Source of the DNA: Rubidibacter lacunae KORDI 51-2 | GTDB taxonomy: Bacteria; Cyanobacteriota; Cyanobacteriia; Cyanobacteriales; Rubidibacteraceae | Length of the DNA stretch: 57,769 nt | Direction: 5' to 3' | Assembly (NCBI RefSeq): GCF_000473895.1 | Contig: NZ_ASSJ01000021.1 | Coordinates: 1 to 57,769 of the forward strand | Shown: in pieces, positions 35,499-44,790 of the stretch | Layout of the letters: every line of letters begins with the position of its first letter | Numbering within the stretch: the stretch's first letter is position 1 | The notes under the pieces: generated by a model | Database searches by the model: none | Seen by the model: only the letters and a program-made list of their open reading frames with translations | Told to the model about the DNA's origin: nothing | Position numbers and translations under genes: made by a program

Positions 35499-35678
35499 TT
35501 AGACCTGATAGTCGACGCCACGGTAGGTCATTTGTTTGTGGCTGACACGCCGAACGCTTTGCTTGGGATGGTGTAAACGCCAAGGCGAGCCGCGGTAGGT
35601 GCCGCCAACCTCTCCTTCTTCAACTTCAAGCGCGGACGGCTGGTAATGGTAATGGACGCCACGAAACAGGAACTCCAT
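35499..35678 (-). CDS. Short DUF4278 protein (59 aa)
   Basis: This 59-aa protein begins MEFLFRGVHYHYQPSALEVE. It then has VGGTYRGSPWRLHHP and ends with QMTYRGVDYQV. Three YRG/FRG elements fit the DUF4278 pattern. The C-terminal YRGVDYQV is very typical. The ATG at 35678 has an AGGAAAACATT ribosome site. It is a minimal, complete member with no extra domain. The function is unknown. Confidence 0.82.
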   Translation of the reverse strand: MEFLFRGVHYHYQPSALEVEEGEVGGTYRGSPWRLHHPKQSVRRVSHKQMTYRGVDYQV

Positions 35679-36174
35679 AATGTTTTCCTCTAGGCTGTAG
35701 ACAAATCGCGCTTGGCAGCGGTCTTCTCCCATAGCAGGTCGCCTGCGAGGGGCATTTGTCATGGGATCTTTACCTGCTCGCTAGCATTTTAGTCCAGAAA
35801 TTCTGTATCGTGTTTAACGGTTTGTGTTCCATGTCACCATGTTCGGATAAGTTTTTTTAAGCAAATCCTGACATTGGAGTGCATAATTACAGCCTTACCC
35901 CGCCTCCCCGATGCAAGCGGCGCTCCAACGGTGTTGGTCCCAGAAGCTCGAGCAGAGAGCTGGAGTATTTGCACATGCAGGCATTGAGTCGCGCAGCTCC
36001 GACCGACCGCTCAGCTGTGCCCGTCTTCCAAGGGACTGGTGTCAAATCGCAAGTACGATCAGGCAGCATCCCGACTGACGGGGAGTTGCAATGGGGAGTA
36101 ATGCCTCTGGACGAGGTGACAGCATTGGGGAAAGTGCGCTAAGTTGCCGATTCGTACTCCCCAAAAAAATCTCC
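35679..36174. other. Divergent intergenic region
   Basis: This gap separates the short DUF4278 gene and the Tab2 gene and should contain both promoters. A short plus-strand frame (35879-36142) lacks recognisable features and is not annotated. No hairpin stands out. Confidence 0.4.
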
Positions 36175-36990
36175 ATGCCCTGGCAGGTCGATCTCTTCCG
36201 CCGCCCGTTAAGTGACGATCGCGGTGAGACGTTATGGGAACTACTAGTCTGCGATCCGTCCGACGGTAAGGTGCAGGACGCACGAGCTCCGCAGTCTCAG
36301 GTTGGAACGGCTTGGCTTGCCGCTCGGCTGCAGGCAATGGGACCGCTTCCCGAGCGCCTGCAAGTTTTTCGTCCGCAAGCGCTCGGACCGATCCGCGCGG
36401 CCGCGCAACAGCTCGGGCTGTCCGTCGAGCCGACGCGGCGCACGCACTTGCTCAAGCAAGCACTCCGCGATCGCTGTGCCAGCTATGCAAACGTCGAATT
36501 CGATCCGTTGGCGCTCGACCGACCGCCCCCACAACCTGTCCCCGAGACGCTGTGGGGCGATCGCTGGCAATTTGCCGCGCTGCCAGCTGGCGAGTTAAGT
36601 GCCACCCTGGCTACGCTGCCGATTCCCATCCGCAACCTCCCCGCAGATTTGCTGCCGCGGACTCTCGGCATTGCCGCCGCCGCCCGCATTCCCGGCATCG
36701 CGATCGCGGGCGGGCGACGGTCGCGCCAACTTGCCCGTTGGTTGGAGGAGGCGAAACCATTTGCTGTAGAGTACCTGCCGGCTGAGACCGCTGGCTCGGG
36801 TGGACTGATTCTCGAAGCCGGTTTGCACGATCGCTGGATCCTCTCCACATTTGAGGACGCTGAGGTGACGGCAGCGGCGCAAACTTACTGCGATCGCCGA
36901 GACGTCGTCCGGGGGCTGCATTTTCTGCTCGTTCAACCCGACGACACCGGGAAGACCTACAGCGGACTTTGGTTGCTGCAGGCACTCTAA
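36175..36990 (+). CDS. Tab2/Atab2-like RNA-binding protein
   Basis: This 271-aa protein matches the Tab2 family. It begins PWQVDLFRRPLSDDRGETLW, then WELLVCDPSDGKV, later ALPAGELSATLATLPIPIRNLPADLLPRTLG, and ends GLHFLLVQPDDTGKTYSGLW. In plants and algae the homologue binds psaB mRNA and is needed for photosystem I and II core protein synthesis. In cyanobacteria the role is less clear. The protein is soluble. I chose the ATG at 36175 because it gives the family N-terminus; the frame is open further upstream without ribosome site. It is transcribed toward fusA but is probably separate. Confidence 0.9.
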   Translation: MPWQVDLFRRPLSDDRGETLWELLVCDPSDGKVQDARAPQSQVGTAWLAARLQAMGPLPERLQVFRPQALGPIRAAAQQLGLSVEPTRRTHLLKQALRDRCASYANVEFDPLALDRPPPQPVPETLWGDRWQFAALPAGELSATLATLPIPIRNLPADLLPRTLGIAAAARIPGIAIAGGRRSRQLARWLEEAKPFAVEYLPAETAGSGGLILEAGLHDRWILSTFEDAEVTAAAQTYCDRRDVVRGLHFLLVQPDDTGKTYSGLWLLQAL

Positions 36991-37301
36991 ACCTAGGGTG
37001 GGGAGCGGCTGTAGGCGATCGCGCGACCGCCTTGTGTAATCGAACTGGCGAGTGGAGCGTCGAGAGCTTGCAACGTTATGTCAAGATACTTTACATAGGG
37101 TTGTGTCGCGCTATCGGCGCGAACGGATGGCCGGTCGTGTCAAGGGCAGTTGCAGTTTGCATCGGGACGTAGCGTCATCAAGCGCTCGAATGCCATCAAA
37201 TACTTGCTGCCTCGCTCGACGCGGCGGCAGTCCCTGCGCGATCGGCGCCGATCGCAGCGGCGAATCGCCGACCATTCGTAGCACTCAGTAAGAGAGCCAT
37301 C
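36991..37301. other. Intergenic region before the EF-G gene
   Basis: About 310 bases hold no recognisable gene and should carry the EF-G promoter. I see no clear -10/-35 pair. Confidence 0.4.
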
Positions 37302-39389
37302 ATGAAGAAAGACATCACTCGCTATCGCAATATCGGCATCTTCGCCCACGTAGACGCGGGCAAGACGACCACTACCGAGCGGATCCTCAAGCTCACCGGC
37401 AAAATTCACAAGATCGGCGAGGTGCACGAAGGCGCGGCGACGACCGACTTTATGGAGCAGGAACAAGAGCGCGGAATTACGATTCAGTCCGCTGCTACGA
37501 GCTGCTTTTGGAGCGACCACCAGCTCAACATTATCGATACGCCCGGTCACGTTGATTTCACCATCGAGGTGTATCGGTCCTTGAAGGTTCTCGACGGCGG
37601 TATTGGGGTTTTCTGCGGCTCAGGCGGAGTCGAACCGCAGTCTGAAACCAACTGGCGCTACGCGAATGATTCCAAGGTTGCGCGGATTATTTACGTCAAC
37701 AAACTCGACCGCATCGGTGCGGACTTTTTTAACGTTGTCAAGCAAGTTGAAAACGTGCTGGCAGCCAGACCCTTGGTGATGGTATTGCCCATCGGTCACG
37801 AAAGCGACTTCACAGGCGTTGTCGATCTGCTATCGCGCGAGGCGTGGGTGTGGGACGACTCCGGCGACCCGCTGAAATACGAGATCCAAGACGTGCCTGC
37901 CGACATGGCTGATGACGTAGAGACGTACCGGGAGCAACTAATTGAAACTGCGTTAGAGCAAGACGACGACCTGCTCGAGCAGTACCTTGAGGGCGAGGAG
38001 CCGAGTGTCGAGGATATCAAGCGCTGCATTCGCAAAGGCACCATCGAATTGGCCTTCTTCCCGACTTACTGCGGCTCTTCATTCAAGAACAAGGGCGTCC
38101 AGTTAGTGCTCAATGCAGTGGTCGATTACCTGCCCAACCCGACCGAGGTTCCGCCGCAACCGATCGTCGACCTGGAAGGGCACGAAACCGGCGATTACGC
38201 TTACATCGATCCCGAGAAACCGCTGCGGGCGCTGGCGTTCAAGATCATGGACGATCGCTACGGCGCGCTGACCTTTACGCGCTTGTACTCGGGAAGTTTG
38301 AGCAAAGGCGACACGATTCTCGATACGGCAACGGGCAAAAGCGAGCGCGTCAGCCGCTTGGTGGAGATGCACGCCAACTCCCGCGAGGAAGTCGAGAGCG
38401 TTCAAGCCGGCGACATCGTGGCGATTGTGGGTATGAAGGGCGTTCAAACCGGTCACACGCTCTGCGACCCGAAAAACCCAGCCACCTTGGAGCCCATGGT
38501 CTTCCCGGACCCAGTCATTTCAATCGCCGTGAAGCCCAAGGACAAGGGCTCGACGGAAAAGATGAGCTTGGCACTCAGCAAGATGGTTCAAGAAGACCCG
38601 TCCTTCCAGGTTGAAACTGACCAGGAAAGCAACGAAACCATCATCAAGGGCATGGGTGAGCTGCACTTGGACATCAAAGTCGATATCCTCAAGCGCACCT
38701 ATGGTGTGGAAGTGGAAGTCGGCAAGCCGCAAGTTGCCTACCGCGAGTCCATTGCCAAGCGCATCGAAGACAGCTACACCCACAAGAAGCAATCCGGTGG
38801 TTCCGGTCAATACGGCAAGATCGACTACGTGATCGAACCCGGCGAAACTGGCAGTGGCTTCTCCTTTGAGTCCAAGGTTACGGGCGGCAACGTGCCGCGC
38901 GAGTACTGGCCGGCAGTGCAAAAGGGCTTCGAGTCCTGCGTGGACAAGGGCGTCCTGGCAGGGTTCCCGGTCGTGGATCTAAAGGTGACGCTGACCGACG
39001 GTGGCTTCCACGCGGTGGACTCATCGGCGATCGCCTTCGAGATCGCGGCGAAGGCAGCTTACCGTCAGACGCTGCCCAAAGCAGCTCCGCTGCTACTCGA
39101 GCCGATTATGAAGGTGGACGTGTTCGCACCCGACGACTATATCGGCGACGTGATCGGCGACCTCAACCGCCGCCGCGGCATCATCAACTCCCAGGAGTCC
39201 GGTGCGATGGGCGTGCGGATTAAGTCCGAGGTCCCGCTGGCGGAAATGTTCGGGTACATCGGCGATTTACGGACGATGACTTCCGGACGCGGTCAATTCT
39301 CCATGGAGTTCTCGCACTACGCCCCCTGCCCGAGCAACGTGCAGCAAGAGGTAATTGCTGAAGTGAAGGAACGTCAAGCTGCTGCCTAA
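37302..39389 (+). CDS. Elongation factor G paralogue
   Basis: This 695-aa translational GTPase has G1 [13 protein letters not shown], the switch 1 region [15 protein letters not shown]3 DTPGHVDFT and G4 NKLDR. It then carries EF-G domains II to V, including [20 protein letters not shown] and the late [21 protein letters not shown] segment. It differs from canonical EF-G after G3, with [19 protein letters not shown] instead of the usual AVAGVQPQSETVWRQA. It also stands alone, away from rpsL, rpsG and tuf. Cyanobacteria usually carry several EF-G genes, and this looks like one of the secondary ones. All motifs for GTP hydrolysis are kept, so it should be active; its specialised job is not clear. 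Confidence 0.92.
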   Translation: MKKDITRYRNIGIFAHVDAGKTTTTERILKLTGKIHKIGEVHEGAATTDFMEQEQERGITIQSAATSCFWSDHQLNIIDTPGHVDFTIEVYRSLKVLDGGIGVFCGSGGVEPQSETNWRYANDSKVARIIYVNKLDRIGADFFNVVKQVENVLAARPLVMVLPIGHESDFTGVVDLLSREAWVWDDSGDPLKYEIQDVPADMADDVETYREQLIETALEQDDDLLEQYLEGEEPSVEDIKRCIRKGTIELAFFPTYCGSSFKNKGVQLVLNAVVDYLPNPTEVPPQPIVDLEGHETGDYAYIDPEKPLRALAFKIMDDRYGALTFTRLYSGSLSKGDTILDTATGKSERVSRLVEMHANSREEVESVQAGDIVAIVGMKGVQTGHTLCDPKNPATLEPMVFPDPVISIAVKPKDKGSTEKMSLALSKMVQEDPSFQVETDQESNETIIKGMGELHLDIKVDILKRTYGVEVEVGKPQVAYRESIAKRIEDSYTHKKQSGGSGQYGKIDYVIEPGETGSGFSFESKVTGGNVPREYWPAVQKGFESCVDKGVLAGFPVVDLKVTLTDGGFHAVDSSAIAFEIAAKAAYRQTLPKAAPLLLEPIMKVDVFAPDDYIGDVIGDLNRRRGIINSQESGAMGVRIKSEVPLAEMFGYIGDLRTMTSGRGQFSMEFSHYAPCPSNVQQEVIAEVKERQAAA

Positions 39390-39400
39390 AGTGCACGAGT

Positions 39401-39429
39401 TAAGAGATCGCGTCCGGTGCGATCTCTTA
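39401..39429 (+). terminator. Hairpin after the EF-G gene
   Basis: TAAGAGATCGC (39401-39411) pairs with GCGATCTCTTA (39419-39429) around a 7-base loop. It starts 11 bases after the EF-G stop. There is no T-tract, so termination would be weak or the stem protects the 3' end. Confidence 0.6.
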
Positions 39430-39944
39430 GCAGCAAGATCGGTTCGGCAACCCAGGGGCGATCTCAGATCGCCACTGGTTTATCACCACACACTCGAAGG
39501 CTTCTAACCTTCAGATCTAGTTCTGGCAGACGATTCCTCCCTCATACGCCCGCCCGCCTTCGTTGCCAGAAACTTCAAGGTGTTGAGTTTCGCTTTACCA
39601 CGTTGCGTGCCGCTCGTCCCGAGCGCGTCTTGGGCTGAGTCCGCCTCCTTCCCGACGGGTGCGTCGAAGCCTTATTCGAGGGCGATCGCGCTGCTGTTTA
39701 GGCGATGGTGACATGGTGTCAAAGTTGGCCGTCTAGCTGCTGTTGAGCGGGATATCCAAACCCATCCCGAACCTCCCGAACGGCTAACTGACTTCATTAT
39801 CTGCAGTTAGCTTCTGCACTTCACGAGCTCGCTTCAAATGCAGCTTCGGCATGGTCTTAAGAGCAACTCAAAAAGCTTTCTGATTGTGGCGTACCTGTAG
39901 GTGAAATGCTCGTGCTGCATTACCGACCTTCAGTCTTGAGAGAA
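39430..39944. other. Intergenic region, no gene recognised
   Basis: No frame here is convincing. I looked for transposase remnants and saw none that could be named. Confidence 0.4.
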
Positions 39945-40235
39945 TTAATCGAGGTGCCTTAGATATTTATTGCGCTCGCTTTCCAAGCTGAGGAGCTTGT
40001 TGCTCTTCAGGTGCGTAACCGAGCTGAAGCATCCTCCGAGTTCCCGGGCGATCTCGCGACTGGGCTGATACTGCGAAATTCCACGTGCGCGCAACAGAGC
40101 TAGCGTCGAGGGCATATATGCTTGTACGGTAAGCTCGCCTGCGGCTCCGACCAGATAAACTTTTGTAACGCTAAGTTGTAACGCTAAGATCGTCAGCGAA
40201 CCCAAACTGACACCCAGATAGCTGCATGAAAGCAC
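39945..40235 (-). CDS. Possible hypothetical protein (96 aa)
   Basis: This frame has a weakly hydrophobic N-terminal part and a basic helical end (SREIARELGGCFSSVTHLKS, then SERNKYLRHLD). Its first 10 bases overlap the divergent start of the DCC gene, which argues against the full-length version. An internal start is possible. I do not recognise it, and it may be spurious. Confidence 0.25.
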   Translation of the reverse strand: MLSCSYLGVSLGSLTILALQLSVTKVYLVGAAGELTVQAYMPSTLALLRARGISQYQPSREIARELGGCFSSVTHLKSNKLLSLESERNKYLRHLD

Positions 40236-40693
40236 CTACAACATCTGATGTTGCAGCCACGAGTGACGCGATCGCCCCACATTGGCAGCTCGAGCTGCTG
40301 TACGATGGCGAGTGTCCCTTTTGCCTGCGCGAGGTGAACTTTTTGCAGCAACGCGACTCGGGGCGCGGACTAGTGAACTTTGTTGATATTGCATCGGACG
40401 GCTACGCTGTTGAAGCACACGGCGGCGTCAATTATGCCACGGCAATGGGACGCATCCACGCCGTGCTGCCGGCCGGGAGCACCATCGCCGGCGTTGAGGT
40501 GTTTCGACGAGTTTATGAAATTTTGGGGCTGGGTTGGGTATATGCCCCCACGCGCTGGCCGGTCGTCGGTGCGTTCGTCGACCGAGTCTATGAGTTTTGG
40601 GCGGACCGGCGACTGAAGTGGACCGGGCGACCGGATTTGGAGACCTTAGTTGCACGAAGGACCTGCGGCGATCGCTGTCAGCTCTCCGATTAG
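40226..40693 (+). CDS. DCC family (DUF393) thiol-disulfide oxidoreductase-like protein
   Basis: The protein (155 aa) has the family's defining motif near its start: LLYDGECPFCLREVNFLQQRD, with the CxxC-type pair in a thioredoxin-like setting. VNFVDIASDGY follows, then AMGRIHAVLPAGSTIAGVEV and a C-terminal helix with GLGWVYAPTRWPVVG. DCC proteins are predicted oxidoreductases; most have no known partner. About 25 variable residues precede the domain. The ATG at 40226 is used; a later start within the variable part is possible. It is transcribed alone. Confidence 0.88.
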   Translation: MKAPTTSDVAATSDAIAPHWQLELLYDGECPFCLREVNFLQQRDSGRGLVNFVDIASDGYAVEAHGGVNYATAMGRIHAVLPAGSTIAGVEVFRRVYEILGLGWVYAPTRWPVVGAFVDRVYEFWADRRLKWTGRPDLETLVARRTCGDRCQLSD

Positions 40694-41329
40694 CGTCGCT
40701 GTCCTATAACATCTTGGGATGCAATTGCCTCAACGCAAATGTGTTGTACGCCAATCAATGTGTAGTATGCCAATCTGGTTCGCGGGTTTCATTGCGAAAG
40801 CCTGCCTCCAGTAATTATTAATCCTGACACGAGCGCCACCGTAATCCCGCTGTCCAGATGATGTCGATTTCTGCAACCCGCGCGTATTAAATTTCCTTCA
40901 GAACCTGCTACTCGGGCATTACGCTCTTTCCCAGACCGTCCGCCACCAGCGGAAGCGTACTTTCCTACTAGTCTTGCGTTATATGCAACCTGTGGGTAGA
41001 CGCTAACGCGGCGAAATGGTAAATGGGATCGTGCATCCAAAACTCAAAGCGAAAACGCCCAATATGGGTTTGACCATCTAGTTCGGCAACCGCAACTGCC
41101 TCGCGCGTGGCGCACGAACGCCGACATTGTCGTCCTACTCGGGGTTCTTAAGCTTGCGAGCGTGGATCGCGTTTTCGGAGTTGTCGAGTAAGGGTGAAAC
41201 GGCCTTTCCCGCTGCCGATACGCTCTTGGAGCGAGGCGACTTTCAACGCTAGCTTTTTTGAGGGATTAATGCCGTCCTACGATTAATCGTGTGCTTAATA
41301 ATCGCGTGCATAACATCCATTCCTTAAAG
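40694..41329. other. Intergenic region, possible coding remnant on the minus strand
   Basis: These 636 bases hold no complete gene. On the minus strand near 41115-40985 about 40 codons read in a protein-like way (AVAVAELDGQTHIGRFRFEF) to a stop, but without a start codon or continuation. Near 40735-40780 two imperfect 19-base copies of TGTGTTGTACGCCAATC are in tandem. Confidence 0.4.
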
Positions 41330-41411
41330 TGGGCAAGGAGAGACTCGAACTCTCAAGGCCGAAGCCGCCGCATTTTGAGTGCGGTGCGTCTACCAATTCC
41401 GCCACTTGCCC
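41330..41411 (-). tRNA. tRNA-Leu(CAA)
   Basis: The 82-base sequence folds as a class II tRNA. The acceptor GGGCAAG pairs with CTTGCCC and the discriminator is A. The D-arm contains AATTGGTAGACGC. The anticodon stem CCGCA/TGCGG encloses the loop CTCAAAA, giving anticodon CAA. A short variable arm with GGCTTCGGCC follows, and the T-arm is GAGAG-TTCGAGT-CTCTC. CCA is not encoded. The first 22 bases overlap the 3' end of the M48 peptidase gene on the same strand. Confidence 0.95.
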
Positions 41412-42262
41412 GCAGCTTCATTATTATAGTTCGCGCGATAAGGAGCCAACAAGGCGTCGTATTCTCGCGATCGAGCCCAGCGCTCGATCTCGCGAGCCCG
41501 CAGCACCGGCACGGGATGGGTCAGTTGTTGGGTGTGGGCAATCTTCAACGCGTCGCCGAGTTCCGTGCTACCAAACGCTTCGTAGGCGCGTGCTTGTTCG
41601 ATGAACGCATCCAGGTTCAAGCGCTGAGCCAATGTCGGCGAGCCGCCCGCCAGCTTCATCAGCACCGACATCACCACGCGTGGTTCCTGGATAGCCAGTA
41701 ACGCTGCTCGATCGCAGGTGAACTCGGCACACCGCATCCACTCCAGTAACTGAGACTTCAGCGGCTGCGAAAGCAGCTCGCCCCAAGCGGGAATCAGATT
41801 GGCAGCCTGCACGAACAAATTTACCAACGTCAAATAAACCCCGTGCTCGCACTTGAGGTGACCCAATTCATGGGCGATGACGGCTTGAACTTCCTCGGGT
41901 GTCAGCAGCTCTAGCAATGACGTATGGATGACAACGAACGGCTGTTTGCCACGCATGGCGAAGGTGTAAGCGTTGGGCACCGGATGCTGCTGTACGTATA
42001 GTTGCGGCAGATCCAGATCCAGTCGCCGGCAGGCTTCGACCAGCAACTTGTGAATGTCTGGCAGTTGGCGCTCGCTCACGCGGACGCTGGCGGCAATATT
42101 GGTTACGTAAAAAAACTGCTCTGCCACCGACCCCAGAATGTTGCGGATAGCAAAGTCCAGACCGGGGAGTTCCCTGAGCGCTCGCGTCGCATTGCGATCG
42201 AGCGGATGTTGAAAGGAGTCTGCTCTGAGACCGACGAGAGCGTACTTGTTGGCTGCAGTCAT
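41390..42262 (-). CDS. M48 family zinc metallopeptidase
   Basis: This 290-aa protein has the zinc-binding HELGH in VQAVIAHELGHLKCEH, followed about 55 residues on by the third-ligand region CAEFTCDRAALLA. The N-terminal part (LRADSFQHPLDRNATRALRE) and the VPNAYTFAMRGKQPFVVIHT segment are typical of the cyanobacterial M48 group. Hydrophobic stretches are short (LVNLFVQAANLIPAWG), so it may be peripheral. I chose the ATG at 42262; the frame opens at a TTG at 42298, immediately after the TPR gene's stop. Oddly, the last codons and the TAG stop lie inside the downstream tRNA-Leu gene. Confidence 0.87.
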   Translation of the reverse strand: MTAANKYALVGLRADSFQHPLDRNATRALRELPGLDFAIRNILGSVAEQFFYVTNIAASVRVSERQLPDIHKLLVEACRRLDLDLPQLYVQQHPVPNAYTFAMRGKQPFVVIHTSLLELLTPEEVQAVIAHELGHLKCEHGVYLTLVNLFVQAANLIPAWGELLSQPLKSQLLEWMRCAEFTCDRAALLAIQEPRVVMSVLMKLAGGSPTLAQRLNLDAFIEQARAYEAFGSTELGDALKIAHTQQLTHPVPVLRAREIERWARSREYDALLAPYRANYNNEAAGKWRNW

Positions 42263-42298
42263 AGCGGCTATTGCGGCTGAGGTAGATACGAATTGCAA

Positions 42299-42721
42299 TT
42301 AGCTCACGCCCAACCACTCGCAAATGCGCTTCAAGCTTTTCCAGTCTGGACGGCGCTTCAGTCCATCGCGCAGATTGGCGATAACGTCGGCACGGACTTC
42401 ATCGCTGACATCAAGCAGATGCTGGGCCGCTTCAATATGTTCGCGGACGCCGGTTTTTTTTGTATCCAGCATTGCGATTGCTAGGTTCACCCGCGCTTGC
42501 GGTGCGGCTTTATCGAGTTTGACGCTTTTCTGCGCTGCTTTGAGAGCGCGGTCGGGCTTTTCAGTTAGCAAGTACAACCACGCCAAGCTACTCCACCCGG
42601 CCGAATTACGCGGAGCGCGATCGCAGATGTCTTTGAAAAGGGGAATCAGCTCTGCGGGAGATGCGCCGTCCTCGTAGCGCTTCAGTCCTTGTTCGTACAG
42701 GGTCTCAATGGAGTCGGTCAT
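42299..42721 (-). CDS. TPR-repeat protein
   Basis: This 140-aa soluble protein has about two to three tetratricopeptide-like helix pairs. LYEQGLKRYEDGASPAELIP is followed by SAGWSSLAWLYLLTEKPDRA, which has the A-x-Y/W-L pattern of a TPR, and LKAAQKSVKLDKAAPQARVN. It lies 95 bp downstream of iscA on the same strand, a pairing seen in other cyanobacteria. A role as a scaffold or helper for the Fe-S protein is possible but not shown. The M48 gene follows at once. Confidence 0.83.
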   Translation of the reverse strand: MTDSIETLYEQGLKRYEDGASPAELIPLFKDICDRAPRNSAGWSSLAWLYLLTEKPDRALKAAQKSVKLDKAAPQARVNLAIAMLDTKKTGVREHIEAAQHLLDVSDEVRADVIANLRDGLKRRPDWKSLKRICEWLGVS

Positions 42722-42816
42722 GCTGGCTTAATTTATCGTATCGTTGGTCTCCGCACCACACGCCGCCGCTGCCGACGCGCCTGCGATCGCTCGAATTCTC
42801 AGCAGGCAGGTGTACC

Positions 42817-43173
42817 TCAGACACCAAAGGACTTGCCGCAGCCACACGTTTGGCTGGCATTCGGATTTGAGAACTGAAAGCCACCACCGATCAACGCAGT
42901 ACTGTAATCGAGCTGCATGCCGTAGATGTAAAGTAAACTTTTTGGATCGACAATGATGCGGAAGCCGTCTTCGTAAGCGAAGACTTCATCATCGTCGCGA
43001 ATGTTGTCAGCGCTGTCGAAGTCCATCGTGTAGGACATGCCAGAACAACCACCGCCGCGGACGCCGACGCGCAAGCACAAGTCGGCGCTCTGCTGAGCGC
43101 GCAACTGTCGTAAGTGCTGCATGGCCGTGTCGGTTACGAGGATGCCCTTTTTCGGTTGGGTTGCTTGTGTCAT
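42817..43173 (-). CDS. IscA/SufA-type iron-sulfur cluster assembly protein
   Basis: This A-type carrier (118 aa) has the three cluster-binding cysteines: one in LRVGVRGGGCSGMSYTMDF and two in QTCGCGKSFGV. The central VDPKSLLYIYGMQLDY segment is conserved. A-type proteins carry iron or Fe-S clusters to target enzymes, and photosystem I needs many. The protein is soluble and complete. The frame starts at an ATG at 43173. Whether it is the IscA or SufA/ErpA type cannot be decided from this sequence alone. Confidence 0.94.
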   Translation of the reverse strand: MTQATQPKKGILVTDTAMQHLRQLRAQQSADLCLRVGVRGGGCSGMSYTMDFDSADNIRDDDEVFAYEDGFRIIVDPKSLLYIYGMQLDYSTALIGGGFQFSNPNASQTCGCGKSFGV

Positions 43174-43395
43174 ATCGGGTACGCTCGACTAGTCGTTGCA
43201 AGAACGCAAAGAACTCTTTTGATTATCTTAATTCACGTTCCATTTGCCCCGCCGGCCTGTCCGAGTGGGAGGAAGGGCTCTGGTGCTTGGGGCTACTGCA
43301 AGCTGCGATGATGGAACGGCAGCGAGGCCGCAGCAGAGACTCGCTAGTAACAACCCACGGTGAGGTCTGGGGATCGAACCTTTCAGTAGCAAGCG

Positions 43396-43884
43396 CTACG
43401 AGTCTGCAGGGGCGAGCATTTTAAAAAAGGCATCGTCGAGGTCGTAACCGAGCATCTGTGCAAAAGACTGCAAACGCGACCGGCTCGGTAGTTGCTGCTG
43501 ACCCAGCCAGTTTGCGATCGCGAAGATTTTGCTCATAACGAAGAGCTCTAGGGCCTCGGGGTTGTACTGAATGCCTTCCGTACGATGGAACTCGTGTGGG
43601 ACGAGCATTGCCGCATAGCGCCCCAACTCGCCCGCTCGCCAGTCGAGGGCGAAGGGCAGCCACGGATAGCGTGCATCTGCGCGCACGAACCACAACCTGA
43701 CCTCGGGAATCTCCGATAACTCGCGCGGGTCATTTGGATCGCGCGGAATGTCAATTACGAATACCAGCTGCTGCTCGCACTTTGCGATGCTGCCCCCTGT
43801 CAGTAGCGGCTCCACGACAGCTTCCAAGGGCGACAAATCCAAGCGCGCGATGTGGCTTACTTGCAGTGCGATCGTCGTCGCCAT
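43396..43884 (-). CDS. CRR6 family NdhI maturation factor
   Basis: This 162-aa protein (DUF1817/CRR6) has the family pattern: IDIPRDPNDPRELSEIPEVR, then LWFVRADARYPWLPFALDW, EGIQYNPEALELFVMSKIF and AQMLGYDLDDAFFKML. CRR6 helps mature the NdhI subunit of photosynthetic NDH-1 in plants and cyanobacteria. It is soluble. The ATG at 43884 is preceded in frame by a GTG. The protein is complete. It is transcribed in the same direction as iscA, 220 bp upstream of it. Confidence 0.88.
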   Translation of the reverse strand: MATTIALQVSHIARLDLSPLEAVVEPLLTGGSIAKCEQQLVFVIDIPRDPNDPRELSEIPEVRLWFVRADARYPWLPFALDWRAGELGRYAAMLVPHEFHRTEGIQYNPEALELFVMSKIFAIANWLGQQQLPSRSRLQSFAQMLGYDLDDAFFKMLAPADS

Positions 43885-44224
43885 CACGGCTCGTCCTCTG
43901 CGAATTCTCCGTCACGATTCTAGTGAACTCTCTGAAACTCGGGGGCTTGCGCAGAGCGGGATCTCGCTAAAGACTGGGTCGTTTGCAGCGGTTTTATCGC
44001 CCAATAGGGTGCAATCACATACATCAAGGTTTCTAACAGAAGACTACATAAGACAAAGTTTTGTTTTAGAAGTCGTACTAAACGTGTCTGAGTTCGTAAA
44101 AATGCAGATATGCAATTAAAGTACGGCCGCTTCTGAGTCCAGATTTTTAGATCTCTTTTTTTATAGGCTCTAACATGTTCGCGTCAAAAACGTATTTATT
44201 TTGATGTCCGCCGAGGTTAGGTTC
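43885..44224. other. Intergenic region, no gene recognised
   Basis: This AT-richer gap separates the divergent CRR6 and zinc-ribbon genes. No clear promoter pair or hairpin is visible. Confidence 0.4.
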
Positions 44225-44359
44225 ATGTCTGAATGCCCGTATTGCTCGGATCGTTTGCTCCGCCATGTCCGCCAGGGCGAGATTTATTACTTTTGCCAGA
44301 GTTGTCGTCAGTCGTTGCCCGACGTGGCACTGCTGCGGCGCGATCGTGCCCGTCCTTGA
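44225..44359 (+). CDS. Small zinc-ribbon protein (44 aa)
   Basis: This short frame encodes two CxxC knuckles: ECPYCSDRLLRHVRQGE followed by YYFCQSCRQSLPD. The spacing of about 20 residues between the knuckles fits a zinc ribbon. Small proteins of this type (CPYC-LLRH-R-GE-YWFC-C) are known in cyanobacteria but have no function I know of. The start is an ATG after AGGTTC, and the end is a TGA. It may bind RNA, DNA or a protein partner. Confidence 0.7.
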   Translation: MSECPYCSDRLLRHVRQGEIYYFCQSCRQSLPDVALLRRDRARP

Positions 44360-44536
44360 CAACTTCCATACATCCGCGCCCCGAATACAAGCTCACTCGC
44401 TTGAGCTCCTAGCTCCCTTGTGCCTAGTCGAGGAGATCGTGCTCGAGCGATCGCCTCGGCAAAATTAGTTCGCGCTCGCGCAAAAACCCTAGGAAAAGTT
44501 ATTGGGGTAGAGTAATTCCGAGAACAAACACAATAC

Positions 44537-44582
44537 AAAACAGGAGTCTTCAAGCGGATTGACCGATGAAGACTCCTGTTTT
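44537..44582 (-). terminator. Bidirectional-type terminator after tRNA-fMet
   Basis: AAAACAGGAGTCTTCA (44537-44552) pairs perfectly with TGAAGACTCCTGTTTT (44567-44582). On the minus strand it follows the tRNA and ends with TTTTGTATTG, a T-rich tail. On the plus strand a shorter TTTTA follows, so it may also stop the opposite transcript. Confidence 0.8.
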
Positions 44583-44600
44583 ATGGGAATAAATAAATTA

Positions 44601-44674
<74 letters not shown>

Positions 44675-44790
44675 TCGCGCTTTTGGATTATAGCGAACCG
44701 ATATGGGATTCAACAACTTGGCTTCTCGGCAATGCCCAAAGTTCAGCAAATCGGTGGCTCGGTCGTGCGCCTGCGCTGGTCCTGCCCCTG

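Noticed and set aside
43230-43400. A stretch reading GTCCGAGTGGGAGGAAGGGC and later GGGGATCGAACC, faintly like D- and T-arms of a tRNA.
   Set aside because: The two parts are on opposite strands and do not fold into one tRNA. No SRP RNA or RNase P RNA core motif could be seen either.
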